From Benincasa hispida (Eukaryota; Streptophyta; Magnoliopsida; Cucurbitales; Cucurbitaceae): DNA of 64,000 nt. A program made the position numbers and the translations under genes. This document shows, one piece after another, positions 1 through 11,245 of this stretch (position 1 is the first letter of the stretch; each line of letters starts with the position of its first letter). The notes below the pieces were generated by a model. That model was given only the letters and a program-made list of their open reading frames with translations. It ran no database searches and had not been told where the DNA came from. Location of the stretch: positions 67,030,526 to 67,094,525 of the forward strand of contig NC_052360.1 of assembly GCF_009727055.1 (NCBI RefSeq). The letters are read 5' to 3'.

Positions 1-232
1 GGTATTTTTTTCCTTTCAATTTTATTATTTTTATAAAACTTTTATTTTATTTTATTTTTTCATCTCCTGTACTTTTTTATTTCAAGGTTTTTGTCAACTT
101 TGATAAGGTTTTTCTTTTTTGTCATATTTTATAATTCTTTTAATCTTTTATATCTTAATTTGGGAGTTATCATCACTTAGAAATGACATTCCTCAAAATT
201 AATTTTGTTTAGACCTCCATCTCTATCTTCAC
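1..232. other. AT-rich flank of gypsy insertion
   Basis: No gene is visible. The last ~30 bases (about 205-232) resemble the reverse complement of about 9030-9055. They appear to be the outer end of an inverted-repeat arm that was cut by the retrotransposon starting at 233. Bases 228-232 (TTCAC) are the left target-site duplication. Confidence 0.6.
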
Positions 233-1702
233 TGTCACACCCCGTGGTACCTTAACATACCTTCGCTACCAACATTGGAGTAGGATTTGTACAAGGCACC
301 AACATTTAAACATATAGAAACATATACATAATACATATTTGAAATAATCATACTTCATGGTTTCATATCAACGCATAGTGCTTTGTTAAACATGGAGTAT
401 ACTTATGTTATTTCCTTAATAAATTTTATCATTCAGTAAAACATGGCATCGACTTACTGAAAAACGCATGCTGAACTCATAAATAATTTCATCAATTAAA
501 AACATAGATCATGCAAATCAACATTCATTTTAAGGCATGCGTTGAAGAAAATCATGGTATAAAAATCCCATACAAAATGCCTATGCCTTAAAACCATTCA
601 TAAAATTAACATTGGAAAAACATTTATTAAAACTTGTCACTTACTATCTTATGCTAATTATCCAAGCGGTTGTATGCCTCTCCTATTTGTGTTTGCCCTC
701 ATAGCTGATAATTGAAAATCCTTTCTCAAAGTGCTGGGGTAAGAGTTGAAACACCTTCTCAGTCTCTATGACGTATGTCATTATGCGACATACTCAAAGC
801 TCCTTCGTTGTGGATTGACTATGTTGTATGTGTCAACGCATAACATCACTGGGTCAGCTGCTTGTTTGTTCTTCGTATATAGCTGTCTTAGAATTTGAGC
901 ATTATTTCTTTCAAAATCGATTAGAAATTCCTCAAATTTTCCTTTAGCTGGCTAAAAGTTCTTCAACTTTCAGAATCTTCAGATGATAGCAACACTCTTC
1001 ACATAGGCATTAGAAAATGTTTGGAAAAATAGTCTTCTTCGTTGCTAAGCCTATTTATACTTAAGCGTGCATGAAGAGTTTGCTTAATTAATTGCCACCT
1101 GGCTTACTTACTCGTTAATTAATTGAATTCCTTAGCTTAAACTTTATCAATGGCCTTGTGGCCACCCAAGCCTTCTCTCTTCAACGCATGCTCTTCTGCT
1201 GCATCATTTGTCAGTTTAGCCTCAACATTGATATACAAAGTTGGTTGCATAAATCTTTCATACCACTTTGTTGTACTTAGCCATAACGCCTCCTTTCTTG
1301 GATCTCTGGCTGCATAGTTCAACCGGGCTAGCTGTGTGGTGCCTCATAGTTCCAACGCATGGAACCCTTTCTACCTTCTCTAAGTGTTAACTTATTTCTA
1401 CTTCACTCGAGAACTCAACGTTCCACACTTAACATATTTTCTTGCTCTTTTTCTGGTTTACTATTAATAGACTTCTCCAATTCTCTATGCATCAACCATG
1501 TTTACAACTTGAACGCATATAGTCAGAACACTTAGAAAATTTTCCTTCTATTACATTCCAGATGCATTATTCATTATACACATTTAACTTACTCTTTCCA
1601 TTAATGTTAATGCACATCTTTAACTCATAATTAAGAGGACTTAAACTTAATTAACTAGTAAAGAAGACTTAATTAACTAGTAAAGAAGTTCAGAAGTTTA
1701 TA
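233..1702 (-). repeat. 3' LTR of gypsy element, internally deleted
   Basis: The repeat starts TGTCACACC, and its inner end reads TTTATA where the partner LTR ends TTTACA. It matches the right-hand LTR for most of its length but jumps from TGTCACACC straight to sequence matching about 7290. It therefore lacks roughly 790 bp present at 6493-7288. It also lacks about 40 bp corresponding to 8134-8175 and carries a short tandem duplication (CTTAATTAACTAGTAAAGAAG) near 1650-1692. About a dozen substitutions occur in the first 130 aligned bases, so the insertion is old. Confidence 0.88.
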
Positions 1703-1707
1703 ATTTA

Positions 1708-1717
1708 CCTTCCTCTT
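1708..1717 (-). other. Polypurine tract
   Basis: The minus strand reads AAGAGGAAGG within a few bases of the 3' LTR boundary. This is the expected place for the plus-strand primer of an LTR retrotransposon. Confidence 0.6.
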
Positions 1718-1724
1718 AAAGAAA

Positions 1725-3080
1725 TTTCGTCCTCGAAATTTACCTAGAACTCCTCATGTGAACAAGTATGGATATTTATTTTTCATCTGATCTTCAGCTT
1801 CCCATATAACCTCCTCAACTTCATAATTTCTCCACAAGACTTTTACTAATGGAATAATCTTGTTTCTTAACACTTGCTCTTTTCTGTCTACTGAACTGGT
1901 TCCTCTTCATAAGACAAATTTTCCTTCAATTTCACTGGTTGTTCTTGGAGAATATGAGTAGGATTAAGTATATACTTCTTTAACATAGATACATGGTAAA
2001 CATCATGTATCTTGGATAATTCAGTAGGTAAAGCTAACCTACAGGCTCATGGCCCTACATGTTCAATTATCTTGTAGGATCCTATATATTTGGAGCTTAG
2101 CTTACCTTTCTTACCAAATCCGAGTATTCCTTTCCACGGTGATAGCTTTAGAAATACTTGATCTCCAATATCAAATTCTAACTCTCCTCTTCTTTTATTT
2201 GTATAACTCTTTTGTCTATCACAAGCTATCTTCAGATTTTCTCTGATTAACTTAACATTTTCTGATGTTTCCTGAACTAACTTTGGCCCTGTTGACTGCT
2301 TTTCTCCGACCTCATTCCAGCAAACCAGAGTTCTATAAGATCTTCTATACAAAGCCTCATACAATGCCATACCGATAGTAGAACTATTATTATAAGCAAA
2401 TTCTGCTAATGATAAATGTGTATCTTAATTGCCTTTAAACTGAAATACATAGGCTCTCAACTTATCTTCCAAGGTCTGGATCATTCTTTCTGACTGTTCA
2501 TCTATCTATGGATGAAAGGTTGTATTAAAATGCAACTTAGAACCAAGTGTCTTTTGCAAACTAGGCCATAACTTTGATGTGAATCTTGGATCTCTATCTG
2601 ATATAATAGATATTGGAGCTCCAAATTGGCACACAACTCGGTCAACATATAACTTAGCCAGCTGGTCCAGAGTAGACATAACTTTAACGGGAAAAAACTT
2701 TGTCCTTTTTGTCATCATGTCCACTATTACCCAAATACCGTCATAACCATTGGGTGTCTTGGGTAACCTAAACAGAAAATTCATGGTCACATGCTCCCAT
2801 TTTCACTCAGGTAATAGAAGTGGGTTCAACAAACCTGCAGGTCTCTAACGTACTGGCTTAACCTGCTAATAGATCAAACATCTGTCTACATAACTGGCTA
2901 TGTCTTTCTTCATCCTCAGCCACCAATAAGACTTCTTCAATGTCCTGTGCATCTTGGTGCTACCTGGGTGCATAGCATAGGCTAAATCATGTGCCACTTC
3001 TAGTACTACATTTTTCAATAGCTCATCATTAGGAACACATAACCTGTCATCCTTCATCAAAGCTCCATCCTATCTTAAAA
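1725..3080 (-). pseudogene. gypsy integrase with chromodomain-like tail
   Basis: Integrase relic. The N-terminal zinc-binding part (about 3060-2866) keeps both His residues (AHDLAYAMHPG) and the first Cys (DRCLIY). The last Cys of the HHCC set is replaced by Tyr. The catalytic core (about 2800-2450) shows VDMMTKRTKFFPV, SDRDPRF and, after a stop, EQSERMIQTLED, so the D-D-E residues are still recognisable. The C-terminal part (2370-2047) carries the GKKGKLSSKYIGSYKI motif. Translation of about 2040-1740 gives a degraded tail resembling HVSMLKKY and a chromodomain WEAED-like stretch, interrupted by stops. Several in-frame stops make it non-functional. Confidence 0.85.
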
Positions 3081-3239
3081 TAAAATCTGATCTCTTTTGT
3101 TGTTTAACTTCTTCAATCAATTAGTTGAGATTATCGTCTATCATTTGAGCCTTGATGATATCATCTACTAGTGTAGGTCTTACCAGGAAATGTGCTACCA
3201 TGTCTCTCAAATGACCTACTTTCAGAGTTGTATTAGCTC

Positions 3240-4500
3240 TTTTGAACTCTTATAGCAACCTTCCCCTTAAAAAATACAATATGTCTCCGGAACAGCTCGA
3301 CTTTCTACTTAAAGCATCTGCGACCACATTAACCTTGCATGGATGGTAGTCAATAGTGCAATCATAATTTTTTATCAACTCCATCCATCTTCTATGTCTC
3401 AGATTTAACTTCTTCTTATCAAAGATATATTTCAAACTCTTATGATTTGTAAAGTTATGGCATTTCTCATCATAGAAGTAATGTCGTCGCATCTTTAGTG
3501 CTAGCACAATAGTTGCTAATCCCAGAACATGAATAAAGTAATTATCTTCATGTTTCTTCGGTTGCCTGGAAGCATAAGCTATAACCTTACCATCTTGCAT
3601 CAACACACACCTCAAACCCTGTCAAGATACGTCACAATAAATCTCAAATTCCTTCCATGGCACTGGAAGAGTTAAGATTGGCGCAGTTACCAATCGTTGC
3701 TTCGAATCCTAAAAACTTCGTTCACAATTAACTGTCCATTCAAATTTAGCATCCTTCCTGGTCAAATTGGTCAATGAAAGGGCTATTTTTTAGAAACCCT
3801 CCACGAACCTCCTGTAGTAACCTACCAGACCAAGGAAACTACGTACCTTTGTTACTGAGGTAGGTCGTTCCCATCTGACTACAACCTCAATCTTCTAAGG
3901 ATCAACACTGACATCTGTTGCAGACACCAAGTGTCCTAAAAATACCACCTGGTCGAGCCAGAACTCGCATTTGCTAAACTTAGCATCTAACTATTTTTCT
4001 CATAGCGTTTGCAATACTATCCTCAGATGTTCCTGTTCTTCTTTACTTCCTGTATACACTAAGATATCATCTATCAAAACAATCACAAATTGATCTAAGT
4101 ATGGATGAAATATCCTGTTCATCAAATTTATAAACACTGTGGAGGCATTAGTTAGACCAAATGGCATAACCAGAAACTCATAATGGCCATATCTAGTTCG
4201 AAAAGCTGTCTTAGGGATATCTGACTCCCTAACATTCAACTGGTGGTAGCCTAATCTCAGATCAATCTTTGAAAAGACTGATGCTTCCTTCAGCTGATCA
4301 AATAGGTCATTGATACGAGGTAACAAATACTTATTTCGTATAGTTACCTTGTTCAACTACCTGTAATCAATACATAATCTGATTGTGTCATCTTTCTTCT
4401 TCAAAAATAGAACCAGTGTTCCCCAAGGTGACACAATGGGCCTGATATTGCCATTAACTACTAATTCCTACAGTTGAGTTTTCAGTTCCTTCAAGTTAGC
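3240..4500 (-). pseudogene. gypsy reverse transcriptase and RNase H
   Basis: The reverse transcriptase core lies at about 4356-4000 with [24 protein letters not shown] and the catalytic-loop motif VLIDDILVY (the YxDD box in its gypsy I-D-D form). The finger region upstream is broken by stops. RNase H follows at about 3730-3250, with YASRQPKKHEDNY, the NHKSLKYIF segment and the conserved end VVADALSRK. These steps would copy the element RNA into DNA and remove the RNA strand. Stops at the junctions (for example near 3990 and 3620) show that it is a relic. Confidence 0.88.
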
Positions 4501-4519
4501 TGTAGCCATCATGTACGAT

Positions 4520-5130
4520 GTCTATGAGATAGATGTTGTTCTTGGTATCAAGTCTATAGTAAACTCCACATCTCTATCAGGTGGTAACCCTGATAACTCT
4601 TCAAAAAATACGTTAAGGAACTCCTGCACCACAGGAACATCTTTTAGTCTTATCTTCCTCGGTTGAGAAACTGTTACATGGGTCAAATATGTTGTACAAC
4701 CTTTACTCAATGACTTACTGGCCTTTACTACTGAAATTAGATAAGTAGAAAGTATTTTCCTTTCTTCTATAAACACTATCTCTATCTGACCTGGTAGTTT
4801 GAATATCACTTCTTTCTTATGACAATCAACAGATGCATGATGTTTCAACAAGAAATCCATCCCCAAAATAGCATCAAATTCTAACAGTTCTAAGGAAATC
4901 AAATCAATCTTCATATGTTGTCCTTCTATGTGAATTACCCAGTTTCTATAATAATTGTTAACTACTAGCACCTCACCAACAACGGTAGAAATAATTAACT
5001 CTACAAGCATAATTTCTAACACCTTATCAATATTCAATTCAAACATGCTATAAATAAATGAATGAGTCACTCCTGTATCAAATAAAACATGTGCAGGTCT
5101 ATCATGAATAAAGACTATACAAGTAACGCC
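4520..5130 (-). pseudogene. gypsy aspartic protease
   Basis: A retropepsin-like domain. The active-site triad D-T-G is encoded at 5071-5079 in the context LFDTGVTHSF. The second conserved block, DAILGMDFLLKHHASVDC, lies about 80 residues downstream, and the segment leading into reverse transcriptase (FSGLPPDR-like, here LSGLPPDRDVEFTIDL) is also recognisable. In an active element it would cut the Gag-Pol polyprotein. This is the longest uninterrupted frame of the element (182 codons), but it sits between broken neighbours. Confidence 0.85.
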
Positions 5131-5299
5131 ATCGGATGCATTCTTAGCCTCATGCTGAGTTATAGTGTAGACCTTGCTCTACCGACGTGGTCGTTCGGCT
5201 ACACCCTTCTGTTTGGCACTACTAGTGCCCTCATACCTATAGTGCCCACTTTAGGCTGCATCACAGTTTGAGATGTTGCCTTCTATTCAATCTGTTCAC

Positions 5300-6373
5300 C
5301 TAAAATCAACTGGGTACATTCTCTCATATAATGCCCAGGTTATTCATACTGATAACAAACATTTTGCCCCTCATAATACTATTATGTATGAAATTTGCCA
5401 CATCTGATACACTGAGACTTCCTATTTGTATTGGCCACTAATTCATCAGAATGTTCTAATCTAGATCCTCCAACTGTCTGACCAGAACTCTGTCTGCCTC
5501 TCCTCTGCTGACTGTCAGTTGTACTACCCTAAGAGGTCGTTGGCCCACTAAAACAAGGCCTAAAATCTCTCCTACTATACTCTCTTGGAGTGAATTTCCT
5601 TTTCTCCCCTCTAGAGACTTCCTTGTCCTGTATTTCCTCTGCTAGGCTCTCTTCCACTCGCATGGCAGTCTCAACTAACTGGGAAAAATCTGTCTAGTTA
5701 GTTGTCGCAATAATGGAAGTTCGTATCTCTCTTCTCAAACCACTCTCAAAATGTCTACATCGGTCTTTCTCTTCAGCTAAAATCGTAGAAGCATACTTGG
5801 ACAACTCGGTATACTTCTGCTCGCACTCAACAACTGTCATATTACCTTGAACAAGTTTCAGGAATTCATTCCTCTTCACCTCACAATACGAAATTGGATA
5901 ATATTTATCTTCAAAAACTCTTTTAAACTCATCCCATGTCATTTCTTCTGATTTGTTTATTCTAGAATCAATCACACTCCACTACTGTTCTGTATGTTTT
6001 TATAGCAAAAATACTGCCAACTTGACCTTATAGTCTTCAGGGCATCCAGTTACTTGAAAACATTTCTTTAACTAGATTAACCACGCCTCAGCATCTGTGG
6101 GGTTAGTTGTACCCTCGAAAGTAGTGGCATCCAATGCCTTCATTCTCTCGATGTCATACTTCTTCTCAGGATCTGCTAGTACAGATCCTACACTAGCTGT
6201 CAATCTCTAAGCAATCCTATCAAAGACTCTATCCTCCATCTAAGGATCTGCTCTGACTTGAGAGGTACTAAACTCTCTCTCTGATATAGCTTCTTGCACT
6301 ATTAGTCCTCTGACTAACTCTAGATCTTTTCAAGCTACAAGACCTCCAATAGGGTCACGATCCTTTTCAGCCA
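5300..6373 (-). pseudogene. gypsy gag with zinc knuckles
   Basis: The likely start is ATG at 6373-6371 (MAEKDRDPIGG), followed after 13 codons by a stop. The capsid part is clear at 5975-5694, with MTWDEFKRVFEDKYYP and FLKLVQGNMTVVEC, matching the plant retrotransposon gag family. Near 5430-5310 there are two CCHC-type knuckles: CIRCGKFH...C, and a second, CYQYE-PGHYMREC, in which the second Cys has become Tyr. Stops break the frame repeatedly. Confidence 0.82.
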
Positions 6374-6465
6374 TCTATCAAGTCAGTCCATCACGTATAT
6401 ATTATTAGGCTTATAACATTATTCACATGCTCCTAATCTAATGCATGACTCTATTCCCAAAATCT

Positions 6466-6480
6466 TATGCCCTGATACCA
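6466..6480 (-). other. Primer-binding site, tRNA-Met type
   Basis: The minus strand reads TGGTATCAGGGCATA three bases inside the 5' LTR end (TGTGACA). It matches the typical plant LTR-retrotransposon site complementary to initiator tRNA-Met. This position fixes the true inner boundary of the 5' LTR at 6484. Confidence 0.85.
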
Positions 6481-6483
6481 ACT

Positions 6484-8783
6484 TGTCACACTCCTCTCCA
6501 AATTACCCTTTTAATCCAAGAAGAGATTTGAAGACAGCAATTGCCAACTCTCTTATGGCAACTATTGCCCAACATACTCTTGAAAACCTATATTCTCAAC
6601 ACCCGTTACACTTGATTAGCAGTTTATAATGCTCTAGAACTTAACATACAGTTTCAACAACAACTTTAAACATAGAATTTACTGGTAATCAGAAATATCA
6701 ACAACATACATAATAGTTTTCATAAACCAAACCCATACACAACATCTGTTCAACATAACTCTATTCTTTTCCTCTGACATGGACATAAAACTAAATAACA
6801 GAACATGATGAGCCACATAAATTTCTATTCTCTGTGGGTTTCATAAGTGACTAACTAGCAAAACTGCTAGGCCTCAAGATGTCGACTACTACCTGGGGAG
6901 GAAAACATTTTTAAAGAGTGAGTTGGAAAGCCCAATGGATGAAGTAAAACATACTTTAAATCATAAATAACATGAACATGTTTATCAAGGAAACATTTAT
7001 AACATCATAATCATGGTTTTGAAAATGGATTTGAAATCGTAAAACACATCATGTAAAAATCCTGAAATAAAATTCATTAACATCATCCTGAAAACTCTGC
7101 TATTCCACTGCCTAAATATGTGGGAGAGTCCTTTTGCTTAATCCCTAATAACCTTAGTTGAGAGAGAGCCATTTTGCTTGATCTCATCAGTGTCGATAAC
7201 ATAGTTGTACGTGCATGTAGAGCTTAATTGGGTCTTGATCACCTTATCATACCTTCGGTGTCAAGTATTCCTAACATCACTGAAATCTGTGTACCTTACG
7301 ATACCTTCGGTACAAACATTGGAGTAGGGTTTGTACAAGGCACCAACATTTAAAGATATAGAAATATATACAAAATACATATTTGAAGTAATCATACTTC
7401 ATGGTTTCATATCAATGCATAGTGCCTTATAAAACATGGAGTATACTTACATTATTTCCTTAATAAATTTCATCATGGGGTAAAACATGACATAAGCTTA
7501 CTGGAAAACACATGTTGAACTCATAAATAACTTCATTATTTAAAAGCATGGATCATGCAATCAACATTCATTTTAAAGCATATGTAGAAGAAAATCATGG
7601 TATAAAAACCCCATACAAAATGCCTATGTGTTAAAACCATTCATAAAACTAACATTGAAAAAACATTTATTAAGACTTGTCACTCACTGCCTTAAGCTAC
7701 TTATCCAAGGGGTTATACGTTTCTCGTATTTGCGTTTGCCCTTATAAGTTGGCTGATAATTGAAAATCCTTCCTCAAGGTGCTCGGATAAGTGCTTAAAT
7801 GCATTCTCAGTCTATGCAACATACTCAAAACACCTTCATTGGGATTGACTATATTGTATGCGTCAACGCATAACATCACTGAGTCAACTACTTGCTTGTT
7901 CTTCGTATGCAGCTGCCTTAGAATTTGAGCATTATTTCTTTCAGAATCGATTAGAAATTCCTCAAATTTTCCTTTAGCTAGCCGAAAATTCTTCAACTTT
8001 CAAAATCTTCAGATGGCACCAACACTCCTCACTTAGGCGTTAGAAAACATTTGACAAAACAGTCTCCTTCTTTGCTAAGCCTATTTATACTTGAGCGTGC
8101 ATGAAGAGTTTGCTTAATTAATTGCCACCTGGCATGCTCATCCTTTCATTGACGCTTACAAGGCTGTCACCTGGCTTACTTACTCGTTAATTAAGTTGAA
8201 TTCCTTACTTAACTTTATTGCATGGCCTTAAAGCCACCCAAGTCGTCTCCCTTCAACGCATGCTCTTCTGTCGCATCACTTGTCAACTTAGCCTTAACAT
8301 TGATATACAAAGTTGGTTGCATAAATCTTTCATACCACTTTGTTGTACTTAGCCATAACACCCATTTTTTTGGAGCTCTGGCCGGATAGTTCAATCGGAC
8401 TGGCCACGTGGCTCCTCATAGTTCCAACGTATGGAACCCTCTCTACCTTCTCTAAGTGTTAACTTGTTTCTACTTCACCCGAGAACTCAGCGTTCCACAC
8501 TTAACATATTTTCTTGTCCTTTTTTTATTTACCATTAATAAACTTCTCCAACTCTCTATGCGTCAACCATGTTTACAACCTAAACGCATATAGATAGAAC
8601 ACCTAGAAAATTTTCCTTCTCTTACATTTCAGATGCATTATTCACTATACACACTTAACTTACTTGCATTATTCACTATAAACACTTAACTTACTCTTTC
8701 TATTGATGTTAATACACATCTTTAACTCATAATTAAGAGAACTTAAACTTAATTAACTAGTAAAATAAGTTCAGGGGTTTACA
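6484..8783 (-). repeat. 5' LTR of gypsy element, 2.3 kb
   Basis: On the plus strand it starts TGTCACACTCC next to the primer-binding site and ends TTTACA at 8783, followed by TTCAC. The stretch 6493-7288 has no counterpart in the shortened partner LTR. Near 8634-8700 a ~33-bp unit (around CATTATTCACTATA) is tandemly duplicated. The promoter and polyadenylation functions of the element would be here; I do not identify a specific TATA box. Confidence 0.85.
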
Positions 8784-8788
8784 TTCAC

Positions 8789-9065
8789 CATAAAATTGGC
8801 CGACCACAAAATTGATGAGAAAAATCAAATGTCGTGGTTGGTTGCATCATGAATTTAAAAAAACAAAAAGGTATTCATTTTTAAAACTTGCAATATGACA
8901 AAAAGAAATATACACAATTAATTCAATTTTTATTGCTAGTTTTAAAACTTAATGTTGTTTTGTTCATGATGCAACCAACCACAACATTCGATTTTTCTCA
9001 GCACTTTGTGGTACAGCGCTCCCATGGTGAAGGTAGAGATGAAGTTCAAACGTCAACTTCATGGG
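8789..9065. repeat. Inverted repeat with ~45-bp loop
   Basis: The arms at about 8789-8890 and 8936-9050 are reverse complements with mismatches. The clearest match is the core GTTGGTTGCATCATGAA (in 8821-8853) against its complement at 8963-8985. The loop (about 8891-8937) is AT-rich. The arm homology continues across the retrotransposon into 205-232, so the hairpin predates the insertion. A 72-codon frame that spans the right arm looks like chance. It could be a MITE or a fold-back duplication. Confidence 0.7.
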
Positions 9066-9650
9066 GTCGAGGCAATCATGGACAATATATGATTTACAAA
9101 AGATAGTTTAGACATAATAATCAAAGTAGATCATCTTTTAATAACAAATAAAGATATTAGTTTGATCAAAATGGATCAAAGTGGATGTATTTTAATTCTT
9201 GGATGGATACAATTATAAATTCTAAATCTTCGATGTATTTTGGTTTAAAATGAAGTTTTTACTAAACAATTAAAATAAAAGAATATTTTCTCTAAAAAAT
9301 TAATTTCGAAGAATGTCGTTTCTTCGAGAGATTCTAACCCCAATTAAGGTATAAAAGATAATAAAAAAATCATAAAATATGAAAAAAAAAATCTATCAAA
9401 CTAAAATAAATTTAATTCAGTATTTACCAAAAAAAAAAACGAAATTGAATAAAAAAGAACAAAAAAAGAGAGAGAAAAACAAAAAAGAACACTGAAAAAT
9501 AGCTTGACCGTAGGAAATTTCAGTCTTTAGGAAAGAGTAAGAGGTATTTGGGACAAGAAGTTGGTTATAATAGTCCTAAATTATTATAGTCGAGTTATAA
9601 TAATTTGTGTTTAGGTTGTAGATTATTTTAGGAAAAATTATTTCAAATGG
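9066..9650. other. AT-rich intergenic
   Basis: No gene or clear repeat boundary is seen. There are A-rich runs around 9370-9500. Confidence 0.6.
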
Positions 9651-9654
9651 TAAA

Positions 9655-9875
9655 ATTGTTGAAAATATTTATAAGATATAGCAAAATTTTAGAACTATTA
9701 ATGATAGATGCTAATAGACATTGATACTTGTATCAGAGTCTATCAATATCACTGATAGACACTGATAGAAGTCTATCAATATCTGATAAACACTGATAGA
9801 AGTTTGTTAGTGTCTATCAATGTCTATTAATAATAGTTCTAAAATTTTGCTATATTTTAAAATATTTTGGTTTAT
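9655..9875. repeat. MITE-like palindromic element
   Basis: The outer arms ATATAGCAAAATTTTAGAAC (about 9677-9696) and its reverse complement (about 9835-9857) flank a centre made of several GTCTATCAAT / ATTGATAGAC units. The whole can fold into a long hairpin. No coding capacity is seen. The same motif family recurs as a decayed copy at 22543-23420. I class it as a non-autonomous DNA-type element by structure; the superfamily is not determined. Confidence 0.65.
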
Positions 9876-10347
9876 TTTTTTATATTTAAAAACATCTCTT
9901 ATTTTAGTTTAGATTATAATAGTATGTATTTGAGGTCTAAACTACTTTAATTTAAGAAAGAAATAGTAAACACTATAGCAAATAATAAAAAATAATGAAT
10001 GTAAAATAGTAAAATAGTAAAAATTATAACAAATAGTAAATATCGTAGTAAATGTAAAATAGAGTTGACTGTAATTAATTGAATACTACAAAATAGTATT
10101 TAATATAATAAGAAGTGGTTATAGTTTTAAGATAATATTAGGACCCCTAAATTCTTTTGAATTGAGGTCACCTAAAATGACTTAAATGAATAAGGACAAA
10201 AAAACTCTTATTTTTACAAATACTTTCCGGCCTACTTGTTTCTTTTTTACAAATATTTTTCCAAACTTCGAGTGTTAATCCAAAAATGTATGGTGGATGA
10301 CTAATGAAACAAAAATTAATAAAAGTGACATGAAAGTTTTAAGTTAA
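9876..10347. other. AT-rich intergenic
   Basis: No gene is visible. There are short internal repeats of the type AATAGTAAAAT around 9960-10050. Confidence 0.55.
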
Positions 10348-11245
10348 ATATAGGACAAATATCAATTTAAATTTTAGGAGTTGTATTAATTTAAACTCTA
10401 AATTAATAATTTTGTCAATTTAAATCTTCACCTTTGAGATCAATTTAAACTTTAAGTTAATAATTGTATCAATTTAAGGGTGTATTTGATTTGACTTTTA
10501 AAGAGTTTAATTTTCAAAATAAGTCATTTTGGAAAAAAAATTAAATTGTTTGGCAATCACTATTTCAAAGTAGATTTTAAACAATTTTTATCAAAAATAG
10601 TTTAAATAAAATGACTTGTTTGGAAAACATTTTTTTTCTAGTCAATCCAAATAGACCCTAAAATCTTAACTATCATAAGTGTATGAATTTAAATCCTCCC
10701 TTATATTTTATTTGGATAAACATTGTGTGAGACTTGTAATTTTATCAATTAAACCTCTAAATTTACATAAGTGAATCAAATTAGATTTCAACTCAGGTTT
10801 ATTTATCCATTAAATTATAATCGTCAATTTTATTAAATCGGCAGTTGTAGAAGTCTATACATGTATAAGAATTTATGCATTGATGATTTTAAAAGATAAT
10901 ACTAAAAAATGTTCTAAATTGATTCACCTATGACAATATTTATAAGTTTAATTGAAGAAAAAGTAAATGTTTTGCAGGGTATCTTTGAAACTAAATTTGA
11001 AGGAATGTGTTATTGATACACTTATGAAAGTTTGGTTTAATTTGATATACTTATAAAAGTTAAAGGGTTTAAATTGATATAATTATTAGTTTGGGGTTTA
11101 AATTGACACAAGTCCCAAAGATTGGGGTTTAAATTGACACAAGTCCTAAATGTTGGGGTTTAAATTGATACAATAATTTATTTAAGGTTCAAATTAATAC
11201 CATACCCAAAATTCAGAGATATAAATTGATATTTGCCTTAATATG
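10348..11245. repeat. Long-inverted-repeat element, ~0.9 kb
   Basis: The left end (GACAAATATCAATTTAAA and the next ~110 bases) matches the reverse complement of the right end (about 11130-11243, ending TAAATTGATATTTGCC). The interior carries 30-31-bp tandem units around GGGGTTTAAATTGACACAAG at 11091-11160, and a separate smaller element at 10478-10659. No coding frame is seen. Related wording (GATTTGAATTGATATAA) recurs at about 14770-14850, suggesting another decayed copy. Confidence 0.65.
10478..10659. repeat. Nested MITE, ~182 bp
   Basis: It begins GGGTGTATTTGATTTGACT and ends AGTCAATCCAAATAGACCC, which are near-perfect terminal inverted repeats. The interior also has inverted similarity (AAGTCATTTTGGAAA and TTTAAATAAAATGACTTG). 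It lies inside the left half of the 10348-11245 element, so it inserted later. The GGGTNTATTTGG-type ends resemble hAT-like MITEs, which is an inference; no clean target duplication is visible. Confidence 0.65.

Larger units (their letters stand above)
233..8783 (-). mobile_element. Degenerate Ty3/gypsy chromovirus (Tekay/Del-like)
   Basis: This is a full-length but dead LTR retrotransposon in reverse orientation. It is bounded by TG...CA and by an exact 5-bp target duplication, TTCAC, at 228-232 and 8784-8788. On the minus strand the order is 5' LTR, tRNA-Met type primer-binding site, gag with zinc knuckles, aspartic protease, reverse transcriptase, RNase H, integrase, a degraded chromodomain-like tail, polypurine tract and 3' LTR. 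That order (pol ending in integrase plus chromodomain) is the chromovirus arrangement. The Tekay/Del assignment rests on the integrase C-terminal motif FGKKGKLSSKYIGSYKI and is less certain. Stops and frameshifts occur in every domain, so it cannot code for a functional polyprotein. Its insertion split an older inverted repeat. Confidence 0.93.

Noticed and set aside
7281..7300. Inner boundary of the 5' LTR of the first gypsy element
   Set aside because: Similarity to the other LTR resumes here, but the primer-binding site at 6466-6480 shows that the true boundary is 6484 and that the other LTR has a deletion.
9700..9830. Regularly repeated GTCTATCAAT units as a CRISPR-like array
   Set aside because: Units vary in spacing and orientation, there are no unique spacers, and the setting is a plant genome; they form part of a palindromic element.
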